A stretch of 60,069 nt of DNA, taken from NCBI GenBank assembly GCA_021817985.1, contig JAKAFK010000015.1:1-60069 (forward strand), given 5' to 3'. The DNA comes from Pseudomonadota bacterium (GTDB lineage Bacteria > Pseudomonadota > Gammaproteobacteria > Burkholderiales > JAKAFK01). A program made the position numbers and the translations under genes. The notes beneath the pieces were generated by a model. The model saw only the letters and a list, made by a program, of their open reading frames with translations, ran no database searches and was not told the origin of the DNA. Below, piece after piece: positions 53,915 through 60,069 of the stretch; the first letter of the stretch is position 1; each line of letters opens with the position of its first letter.

Positions 53915-54547
53915 TCAGGGGCAAACCGTTGCCGGGCCGGGGGACAGGCGCCCGGCGGCGAGCGCGAACCGCTGTTCCAGGCGCGAGCAATCGTCGCGCA
54001 GCCCATCGACGTCGCGAAGGAAGGCGTCGACGGCATTCCAGGAGGGCAGAACCGGACGCTCCTCGGTGAGGTATTCGATCACGGTGCTCACCGCATCGCG
54101 CGCGCGCGCCTTTTGCCAGGCCAGGAGTCGCGTCGCCGCCGCCACCAGCCGATGGGCGGCGATGTCGCCGAAGAACCGGCTCAAGTCTTCTTCCGGATCC
54201 CACCACAGCCGGGTGGCCACCACGAAAAGATCGCGGGCAAACTCGGGATCGCCGGAGGTCTCGGCCTGAGCCAGGGCGTCGCGACCGGTGCCTGCGACGG
54301 CCGCCCAGACCGACGCGGGAATGCGCACGACGAGATCGGCTTCGGCCCCCGGGGCAGGCGCCAGGGTGCCCGCCTGGCTCACCGACAGGCCCAGGCGCAC
54401 GACCCCGAGATCGAGACGCACGGTCTTTCCGCCATGCGCGGCCAACTTCCCACGCGCCCAGGCGTCCTGGCGCAAGAGATGGTTCAGCAGGGGGGAAACC
54501 GCCGCCGACACCGCGGCGGCACCATAATCGCTCGGAGTCGGGGTCAA
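53915..54547 (-). CDS. ubiJ: ubiquinone biosynthesis accessory factor UbiJ (SCP2-domain)
   Basis: 210 residues. The N-terminal SCP2-like lipid-binding domain reads [29 protein letters not shown] and [11 protein letters not shown]; the C-terminal half is helical ([23 protein letters not shown]). UbiJ helps the late ubiquinone-synthesis complex bind its lipid substrate. Location between ubiE and ubiB is as in E. coli and supports the assignment more than the low-complexity sequence does. Confidence 0.88.
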   Translation of the reverse strand: MTPTPSDYGAAAVSAAVSPLLNHLLRQDAWARGKLAAHGGKTVRLDLGVVRLGLSVSQAGTLAPAPGAEADLVVRIPASVWAAVAGTGRDALAQAETSGDPEFARDLFVVATRLWWDPEEDLSRFFGDIAAHRLVAAATRLLAWQKARARDAVSTVIEYLTEERPVLPSWNAVDAFLRDVDGLRDDCSRLEQRFALAAGRLSPGPATVCP

Positions 54548-54565
54548 CGCGGCACTTTCATCACG

Positions 54566-55300
54566 CTAGAATTTGAAGCCCTTGTGGAGGGCGACGACGC
54601 CGAGCGCCAGATTGAAGTATTCGACTCGCTCGAAGCCCGCCTCTTCCATCAGACGTTTCAACTCTTCCTGGGAAGGGTGCATGCGGATCGATTCGGCGAG
54701 GTAGCGGTAGCTTTCTTCGTCGTGCACCACCAGCCGTCCCAGGCGAGGCAGGATCTGGAAGGAATAGGCGTCGTAGAGGGGCGCAAGAGGTTTCCAGACC
54801 TTGGAGAACTCGAGCACCAGCGCGCGCCCCCCGGGGCGCAAGACGCGATACATCTCGGCCAGCGCCCGATCCTTGTGGGTCATGTTGCGCAGCCCGAAGG
54901 CGACGGTCACGCAGTCGAACGTATCGTCGGCAAAGGGAATGCGCTCGGCATCGAACTGGACCGCCGGGACGGCGGCACCGAGGTCCAAGAGCCGGTCTCG
55001 CCCGACGGAGAGCATGGAACTGTTGATGTCGGACAGCACGACGAGGCCTTCGCGCCCGACCCGCTTCACGAAGTGGGACGAAAGATCGCCCGTGCCCCCC
55101 GCGACGTCCAGCACGCGCGACCCCCGGCGCACGCCGCTTTGCTCGATGGCAAACGCCTTCCACAGACGGTGCAGCCCCCCGGACATGAGGTCGTTCATCA
55201 AGTCGTAGCGGCGGGCCACCGAATGAAAGACATCGGCAACCTTCCTGGCCTTGTCCGCCTCGGGGACCGTCTCGTAGCCGAAATGGGTCGTCTTCTCCAT
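54566..55300 (-). CDS. ubiE: ubiquinone/menaquinone methyltransferase UbiE
   Basis: 244 residues. SAM-dependent C-methyltransferase of ubiquinone (and menaquinone) synthesis. [23 protein letters not shown] is the family opening, [12 protein letters not shown] (63-74) is SAM motif I, and [21 protein letters not shown] is also typical. The ATG at 55300 is preferred over the TTG at 55312: AAGGAA (55304-55309) is its ribosome site. Confidence 0.95.
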   Translation of the reverse strand: MEKTTHFGYETVPEADKARKVADVFHSVARRYDLMNDLMSGGLHRLWKAFAIEQSGVRRGSRVLDVAGGTGDLSSHFVKRVGREGLVVLSDINSSMLSVGRDRLLDLGAAVPAVQFDAERIPFADDTFDCVTVAFGLRNMTHKDRALAEMYRVLRPGGRALVLEFSKVWKPLAPLYDAYSFQILPRLGRLVVHDEESYRYLAESIRMHPSQEELKRLMEEAGFERVEYFNLALGVVALHKGFKF

Positions 55301-55342
55301 GTTTTCCTTCAATCGCGTGCCGAACTCGCCACCCTCACGCCG

Positions 55343-55753
55343 TCACTTCGACATAGGGCGGGACTGGAAGGGATTGGGGCCCGGCTCGCGGCTCGCGCCG
55401 GCCTCCTTGAGCCTTTCGAGGTAGCGCGCCCACAAGGACTCCTGGTTGGCGCCCAGCTCGTGAAGGTAATCCCAGGAATAAAGACCGGAGTCGTGCCCGT
55501 CGGAGAACGTGAGCTGCACGGCGTAGTTGCCCACCGGGTCGATCTTCGTGATGCCGACCTCCTTCTTGCCCACCTGCAGCACCTCCTCGCCCGGCCCATG
55601 GCCGCGCACCTCCGCCGAAGGCGAATAGACCCGGAGGAATTCGCACGGCAGAAGGAATTTCGCCCCGTCGGAAAATGCGATTTCCAGCTGGCGCGACTGC
55701 TGATGCAGCTTGATTTCGGTCGGGTAGGGCGTGTTCTTGTCTAACCCAGCCAT
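55343..55753 (-). CDS. DUF971-domain protein (gamma-butyrobetaine hydroxylase N-terminal-like)
   Basis: 136 residues. [39 protein letters not shown] and [25 protein letters not shown] are the DUF971 signature. It is a small Zn/Fe-S-related domain often encoded beside ubiE in betaproteobacteria; role unknown. The ATG at 55753 has AAGGA about 10 bases upstream. The ORF extends upstream to 55903 but that part is not conserved-looking. Confidence 0.88.
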   Translation of the reverse strand: MAGLDKNTPYPTEIKLHQQSRQLEIAFSDGAKFLLPCEFLRVYSPSAEVRGHGPGEEVLQVGKKEVGITKIDPVGNYAVQLTFSDGHDSGLYSWDYLHELGANQESLWARYLERLKEAGASREPGPNPFQSRPMSK

Positions 55754-55960
55754 GTCGTAAGAATCCTTGAGAGCAGAAGAATTGGGAAGAAACGGGGATC
55801 GGCTCCGCCACGCGGCCCCGCGCTTGCGCTGATACCGCAATATTATACGCTTCGGCGGGGAAACGCCAACCGGCGGGCCCGCCGCCCGGGCGGGGCCGCC
55901 CACCCCGAATCGGAAATCCTGGCGCGCGACCCCTCGCCGTGCCCCGGAGACCGCCGCGCA

Positions 55961-55978
55961 TTGTCATGCAACTGTAAC
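55961..55978 (+). promoter_or_regulatory. Pho box upstream of phoB
   Basis: TTGTCATGCAACTGTAAC matches the E. coli Pho-box consensus CTGTCATAAAACTGTCAC at about 14 of 18 positions. A third partial repeat, GTGACAT, follows at 55983-55989 with the same 11-base period, and a -10-like TACTAT sits at 55989-55994, ten bases after the box. This is the classical arrangement for PhoB self-activation. Confidence 0.8.
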
Positions 55979-55988
55979 CTTCGTGACA

Positions 55989-55994
55989 TACTAT
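55989..55994 (+). promoter_or_regulatory. -10 element of the phoB promoter
   Basis: TACTAT ten bases downstream of the Pho box. Predicted start near 56001, giving a leader of ~30 bases before the phoB ATG. Confidence 0.55.
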
Positions 55995-56029
55995 CCGCAA
56001 CAATTAATGTTCTATCGATCGAGGTCCCC

Positions 56030-56716
56030 ATGTCCGCGACCATTCTGCTGGTGGAAGACGAACCCGCCATTCAGGAGCTGGTGAAATTCAACCTGCAACA
56101 GGCCGGCCACAACGTGATCGGCGCGCTTGATGCCGAGGAAGCCTTGCGGGTGATCCACGACGTGCTCCCCGACTTGATGCTGCTCGACTGGATGCTGCCC
56201 GGCATGAGCGGCGTCGAACTCGCGCGGCGGCTGCGCGCGGACGCCCGGACGCATGACACCCCGATCATCATGCTCACGGCCCGCGGCGAGGAGCACGACA
56301 AGATCGCCGGCCTCGAGACGGGCGCCGACGACTACATCACCAAGCCCTTTTCGCCACGCGAACTCGTGGCGCGCATCAAGGCGGTCCTTCGGCGGCGCGC
56401 GCCGCAGATGACCGAAGACCCGGTCGAGGTGGCGGGGCTGCGGCTCGACCCCGTCAGCCACCGGGTCACGGGCAACCGGCTGCCGCTCGATCTCGGGCCG
56501 ACGGAATTTCGCCTGCTGCACTATCTCATGACCCACCCCGAGCGCGTCTACTCGCGCTCGCAACTGCTCGATCAGGTCTGGGGAGACCATGTCTTCGTCG
56601 AGGAGCGCACGGTCGACGTCCACATCCGGCGCCTGCGCCGGGCGCTCGAGCCGACCTATCATGATCGCCTGATCCAGACCGTCCGCGGGGCCGGATACCG
56701 TCTTTCCGCCAGTTAA
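56030..56716 (+). CDS. phoB: phosphate regulon response regulator PhoB
   Basis: 228 residues, OmpR/PhoB family. Receiver residues: Asp10 (VEDEP), phospho-acceptor Asp53 ([11 protein letters not shown]), Thr83 (LTARG) and Lys105 (TKPFS). The winged-helix DNA-binding domain contains [31 protein letters not shown] and [12 protein letters not shown]. The ATG at 56030 has GAGG five bases upstream. It responds to phosphate limitation through PhoR. phoR follows after 53 bases; a Pho box precedes. Confidence 0.95.
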   Translation: MSATILLVEDEPAIQELVKFNLQQAGHNVIGALDAEEALRVIHDVLPDLMLLDWMLPGMSGVELARRLRADARTHDTPIIMLTARGEEHDKIAGLETGADDYITKPFSPRELVARIKAVLRRRAPQMTEDPVEVAGLRLDPVSHRVTGNRLPLDLGPTEFRLLHYLMTHPERVYSRSQLLDQVWGDHVFVEERTVDVHIRRLRRALEPTYHDRLIQTVRGAGYRLSAS

Positions 56717-56769
56717 GCGAGCAAGCCGCACGCGCCCTGTGCGATAATGGCAAAGTCGCATTCCCCGCG

Positions 56770-58140
56770 ATGCCCGGAAAAACCGAAAGCGTGTTCGAAT
56801 TCTGGTTGCGCCCTCTGACGACGCTCGCGCTCATTGCCTTGGCGGGCCTCGTGGCCTGGGCGGCCGTGAGCGCCACCGTCGCCCTCGCGGTGGTGGCATT
56901 GGGCTGCCTCCTGCTGGTCGTGTTCCACCTCCAGAATCTCGCCGCCCTCGAGCGCTGGCTGCGCGAGCCGGAGCTGCGCACCATGCCCCATGGACTCGGG
57001 ATCTGGGAGGGCGCCTTCGCCGGACTCTATGAATTGCTGCGCACCGAAATCCGCAGCCACCAGACCCTTGCCGCCACGCTGGAACGCTTCCAGGCCGCCG
57101 TCAAGGCCTTGCCGGATGCCCTCGTCGTCCTGGACCGGCGAGACCGGATCGAGTGGTGCAACAGCATGGCGGAAGCCTACCTGGGGCTCGACAGCGCGCG
57201 CGACCAGGGACAGCAGATCTCCTACCTCCTGCGGCAGCCGCAATTTTCCGGCTATCTGAGCGCCCAGCACTATGCCGAGCCGCTCTTGTTGCGTTCGCAG
57301 CACGCCCGCGAGACGGTGTTTTCGATACGGCTCGTCCCCTACGGCGAAGAGCAAAAACTCCTCATCGTCCGCGACGTGACGCAACGGGAGCATGTCGAAG
57401 CCATGCGCCGCGACTTCGTGGCCAATGTCTCGCACGAGATGCGCACCCCCCTCACGGTCGTCGGCGGCTTCCTGGAAACCCTGATCGACACGCCGTCCAT
57501 CGACCCCGCGCAGGCGCGCCACTACCTGGAGCTGATGCACGCCCAGACGCAGCGCATGCAGCGCCTGGTGGAAGACCTGCTCACCCTCTCGCGTCTCGAG
57601 AACACCAACACCCCCCTGACCGAAGAAGAGGTCGATGTGCGGGATCTCCTCGACACCCTGGAAGACGAGGCCCGTGCGCTCTCCCGGGACCGGCACGCGA
57701 TCCATGTCGAGATCAAGAGCGAGTGCACGCTTCTCGGCAATGCCCGCGAGCTCACCAGCGCGTTCAGCAACCTGGTCAGCAATGCCGTCCGCTACACCCC
57801 GGACGGCGGGGACATCTGGCTTCGCTGGGAAAAGAAGGGGGTCGAAGGCGTCTTCAGCGTGAAAGACACCGGCGAGGGCATCGAAGCGCAGCATATTCCC
57901 CGCCTGACGGAGCGCTTCTACCGCATCGACCGCAGCCGCTCGCGCGAGACCGGCGGCACCGGGCTGGGGCTCGCCATCGTGAAGCATGTGCTCTCGCGCC
58001 ATCAAGGGCATCTCGTGATCGACAGCCAGCCCGGCCGGGGGAGCACCTTCAGCGCCCACTTCCCGGCCCGGCGCCTCAGGTGCGGCGCGGCCGCGAATCC
58101 TTCGCCTCAGACCTCCGCAGACAGTTCGGCCAGCGCCTGA
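56770..58140 (+). CDS. phoR: phosphate regulon sensor histidine kinase PhoR
   Basis: 456 residues. Two N-terminal hydrophobic segments (LALIALAGLVAWAAVSATVALAVVALGCLLLVV) are followed by a PAS-like domain (LPDALVVLDRRDRIEWCNSMAEAYLG) and the H-box NVSHEMRTPL with phospho-accepting His222. The ATPase domain has NLVSNAVRYTPDGG (N-box), DTGEGIE and GGTGLGLAIVKH. There is no large periplasmic domain, as is usual for PhoR. The 3' end overlaps the HIT gene on the other strand by 34 bases. Confidence 0.95.
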   Translation: MPGKTESVFEFWLRPLTTLALIALAGLVAWAAVSATVALAVVALGCLLLVVFHLQNLAALERWLREPELRTMPHGLGIWEGAFAGLYELLRTEIRSHQTLAATLERFQAAVKALPDALVVLDRRDRIEWCNSMAEAYLGLDSARDQGQQISYLLRQPQFSGYLSAQHYAEPLLLRSQHARETVFSIRLVPYGEEQKLLIVRDVTQREHVEAMRRDFVANVSHEMRTPLTVVGGFLETLIDTPSIDPAQARHYLELMHAQTQRMQRLVEDLLTLSRLENTNTPLTEEEVDVRDLLDTLEDEARALSRDRHAIHVEIKSECTLLGNARELTSAFSNLVSNAVRYTPDGGDIWLRWEKKGVEGVFSVKDTGEGIEAQHIPRLTERFYRIDRSRSRETGGTGLGLAIVKHVLSRHQGHLVIDSQPGRGSTFSAHFPARRLRCGAAANPSPQTSADSSASA

Positions 58141-58559
58141 ACGAGGCCCGTCGCGAGGACCTCTCTCGAGCCGCGCGCGATCGGCCGGGCAGGACGTTCC
58201 TGCGGCCCCCAGATCGCGTTGGGGAACTCCGGGTCTTCGGCATAGCGCGGAATGACGTGCCAATGCAGGTGCGGCACCAGGTTGCCGAGGCTCGCCAGAT
58301 TGATTTTATCGGGCTGGAACGCCGTTCGCACGGCCGATTCCACGGCAAACACGAGCCCCATCAGGTGCGTTCGCTCGGTCGCCGAGAGGTCCGTCATCTC
58401 CTTCACGTGCGCCGCCCAGATCACCCGGCAATAGCCCGGATGCGCCGCATCGTCCACCCACACCACGCGCGCGTGGCGGCCGGACCACAGCAGCGTCTCC
58501 CCGGCGGCGGCGCACAGCGGGCACGCCGGCTCACAACAAGACGCGTTCGATGCCGCCAC
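58107..58559 (-). CDS. HIT-family protein (nucleotide hydrolase)
   Basis: About 150 residues from a GTG at 58559, preceded by GCGAGGG. A CPLC pair (13 and 16) near the N-terminus is followed by ARVVWVDDAAHPGYCRVI and the HIT motif HLHWHVIPR (His97, 99, 101). Such proteins hydrolyse AMP-linked nucleotides. The start lies 29 bases inside the end of the upstream Fe-S gene, so they are co-transcribed; the end overlaps phoR on the opposite strand. An earlier start at 58640 is possible but gives an unconserved N-terminus. Confidence 0.88.
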   Translation of the reverse strand: MAASNASCCEPACPLCAAAGETLLWSGRHARVVWVDDAAHPGYCRVIWAAHVKEMTDLSATERTHLMGLVFAVESAVRTAFQPDKINLASLGNLVPHLHWHVIPRYAEDPEFPNAIWGPQERPARPIARGSREVLATGLVQALAELSAEV

Positions 58560-60069
58560 GGTTCGCCCTCGCAATGAAGTCTTGCGCCCAATTCTCGCCC
58601 AGAAGGCGACGCGCCATTTCCACGACAATGTAGTCCGCACCGATCCCGGTCGCCTCGCTGTAGCGCGACAACCCCTGCAAGCACGAGGGGCAAGCCGTCA
58701 GGAGCTTGACCTCATCTTTCGGGCTGTCCTGCGTGAGCGCCTGCGCGCCCTTGCGGATCTCCTCCTCCTTGCGAAAGCGCACCTGGGTCGAGATGTCCGG
58801 CCGTGCGACCGCAAGCGTCCCGGATTCCCCGCAGCAGCGGTCCGAGAGCATCACGTCCGTCCCCATGAGGGTGCGGACCACGCGAATGGGCTGGTATGAC
58901 TTCATGGGCGTGTGGCAAGGGTCGTGGTAGAGGTAGCGCACCCCGCTCACGCCCTCCAGGCGCATGCCCTTCTCGAGCAGGTATTCGTGGATGTCGAGCA
59001 GCCGGCAGCCGGGAAAGATCTTGTCGAAGGCATAGGCCTGCAGCTGATCCATGCAGGTCCCGCAGGAGACGATGACCGTCTTGATGTCGAGGTAGTTGAG
59101 GGTGTTGGCGACCCGGTGAAAGAGCACGCGGTTCTGGGTGGTGATCTCCTCCCCCTTCGGCCGGTCGCCGCCCGCCGTCTGCGGATAGCCGCAGCACAGG
59201 TATCCGGGCGGCAGGACGACCTGTGCGCCGAGGTGAAAAAGCATGGCCTGGGTGGCCAACCCCACCTGGCTGAACAGCCGTTCCGAGCCGCAGCCCGGGA
59301 AATAGAACACGCCGTCCGAGTCCTCGCCCACCTTCTCGGGATCCCGGAGGATCGGCACGATCGTGTCATCCTCGAGCCCCAGGAGCGCGCGGGAGGTCTT
59401 CGAAGGCAACCCGCCCGGCATGGGCCGATTCAGGAAATGGATGACCTGCGCGGAAACCTTGGGCCTGCCGACCGTCGCGGGGGGATGGGCGAGCTGGGCA
59501 CGGGTCGCCCCCAGGGACTTCGCCGCCCCGTGCGCCAGGCGCTGCGCGGCATAGCCCCAGCGGATGAAGCCCGTGCGCATGGCCTTGAGGGTCGCCGGCT
59601 CGGTGACGTTGAGAAAGGCCTGGGCGGCCGCCGCTCCCAGGTTGCGCTTTTTCTTGCCGCGCGCGCGCAGGAAATTGCGCATATCCACCGACACGTCGCC
59701 GAAGTCGATGTTGACCGGGCAGGGATTGACGCACTTGTGACAGATGGTGCAATGGTCGGCGACGTCGGCGCATTCGTCGAAATGCCGCAGGGAGACCCCG
59801 CGGCGGGTCTGCTCCTCGTAAAGAAAGGCCTCGATCAGGAGGCTCGTGGCGAGAATCTTGTTGCGCGGGCTATAAAGCAGGTTCGCGCGCGGCACGTGAG
59901 TGCTGCACACCGGCTTGCACTTGCCGCAGCGCAAGCAGGACTTGATCGACTCCGCGATGCCCCCGATCTCGCTTTGCTCCATGATCAGGCTTTCCTGCTC
60001 GAGGAGGCTGAAGCTCGGCGTGTAGGCGTTGCGCAGATCGGCCCCGTCGAGAAGCTTGCCGCGGTTGAA
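58531..60069 (-). CDS. FAD/Fe-S oxidoreductase, C-terminal Fe-S/CCG part (partial at right edge)
   Basis: 513 residues visible; the frame stays open to the edge (…NRGKLLDGADLRNAYTPSF…), so the ATG at 59982 is internal. The visible start resembles the end of an FAD-linked oxidase C-terminal domain. A ferredoxin-like double cluster site follows (CLRCGKCKPVC and CTICHKCVNPCP), then two CCG domains (FPGCGSERLF, YLCCGYP, VSCGTCMD, HDPCHTP, DRCCGESG, CPSCLQGL). This suits the large betaproteobacterial DUF3683-type oxidoreductases of unknown substrate, related to glycolate/lactate oxidases. The 3' end overlaps the HIT start by 29 bases. Confidence 0.85.
   Translation of the reverse strand, partial: FNRGKLLDGADLRNAYTPSFSLLEQESLIMEQSEIGGIAESIKSCLRCGKCKPVCSTHVPRANLLYSPRNKILATSLLIEAFLYEEQTRRGVSLRHFDECADVADHCTICHKCVNPCPVNIDFGDVSVDMRNFLRARGKKKRNLGAAAAQAFLNVTEPATLKAMRTGFIRWGYAAQRLAHGAAKSLGATRAQLAHPPATVGRPKVSAQVIHFLNRPMPGGLPSKTSRALLGLEDDTIVPILRDPEKVGEDSDGVFYFPGCGSERLFSQVGLATQAMLFHLGAQVVLPPGYLCCGYPQTAGGDRPKGEEITTQNRVLFHRVANTLNYLDIKTVIVSCGTCMDQLQAYAFDKIFPGCRLLDIHEYLLEKGMRLEGVSGVRYLYHDPCHTPMKSYQPIRVVRTLMGTDVMLSDRCCGESGTLAVARPDISTQVRFRKEEEIRKGAQALTQDSPKDEVKLLTACPSCLQGLSRYSEATGIGADYIVVEMARRLLGENWAQDFIARANRGGIERVLL

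Noticed and set aside
52905-55744. Plus-strand ORFs of about 450 and 540 codons across ubiB, ubiJ and ubiE
   Set aside because: Antisense to three confidently assigned genes and of skewed composition.
56713-58263. 516-codon minus-strand ORF opposite phoR
   Set aside because: phoR has all histidine-kinase motifs; the antisense product is low-complexity.
1-60069. CRISPR arrays, tRNA or rRNA genes, insertion sequences, integrases
   Set aside because: No repeat-spacer pattern, cloverleaf, rRNA stretch, transposase or recombinase was recognised on reading both strands; a tRNA scan would be needed to exclude one firmly.

Overview
The window is a GC-rich (about two thirds G+C by eye) bacterial chromosome segment, most likely from a betaproteobacterium or a close relative. 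The reasons are the housekeeping order ubiE-ubiJ-ubiB with a DUF971 gene, a HIT protein and a giant FAD/Fe-S oxidoreductase beside phoB-phoR, and a full exosortase A (XrtA)-type exopolysaccharide (EPS) locus. I do not name a genus. No rRNA, tRNA, CRISPR array, insertion sequence or phage gene was seen.

Layout. 1-4.9 kb: the end of an HD-domain gene, selO, then a leftward block with a NodIJ-like ABC exporter, a small alpha/beta hydrolase and a thioredoxin-like 2Fe-2S ferredoxin. 5.07-24 kb: a tightly packed rightward XrtA EPS block. It holds a Wza-like export lipoprotein, chain-length determinant, tyrosine autokinase, outer-membrane barrel, ExeA-like ATPase, deacetylase, FemAB, glycosyltransferases, an XrtA-EpsI fusion, amidotransferase 1, a CapK-like ligase and a Wzx flippase. 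24-38.7 kb: an accessory EPS block with two sulfotransferases, a VpsJ-like protein, an unrecognised glycosyltransferase-like protein, two methyltransferases, an MBOAT O-acyltransferase with an SGNH/AlgJ-like partner, a heparinase II/III-family lyase on the opposite strand, a GT4, a second deacetylase and a Sec-exported kelch protein. 38.7-43.9 kb: a leftward block with a Tat-type kelch protein, an asparagine-synthase-like protein with an unusual N-terminus, a CelD/BcsL acyltransferase and a TPR protein. 44.6-47.1 kb: an exosortase A-associated O-antigen-ligase-like protein and a VanZ-family protein.

47.2-60 kb is core and regulatory: a DHH phosphoesterase; three consecutive HD-superfamily signalling proteins (HDOD, degenerate EAL-HDOD, HD-GYP); ubiE-ubiJ-ubiB; DUF971; phoB-phoR behind a clear Pho box; a HIT protein; and the C-terminal part of the FAD/Fe-S oxidoreductase, cut by the right edge.

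How it fits together (inference). The locus appears to build an EPS repeat unit on a lipid carrier, flip it (Wzx), polymerise or ligate it (ligase-like protein), control its length (Wzz-like plus BY-kinase) and export it (Wza-like plus barrel). The accessory genes suggest a heavily decorated polymer: sulfated, O-acylated, deacetylated, methylated and possibly amidated. A lyase and exported beta-propellers may trim or bind it. Exosortase A normally processes PEP-CTERM proteins, but none is encoded here, and neither are prsK/prsR nor an initiating sugar-phosphate transferase, so those must lie elsewhere.
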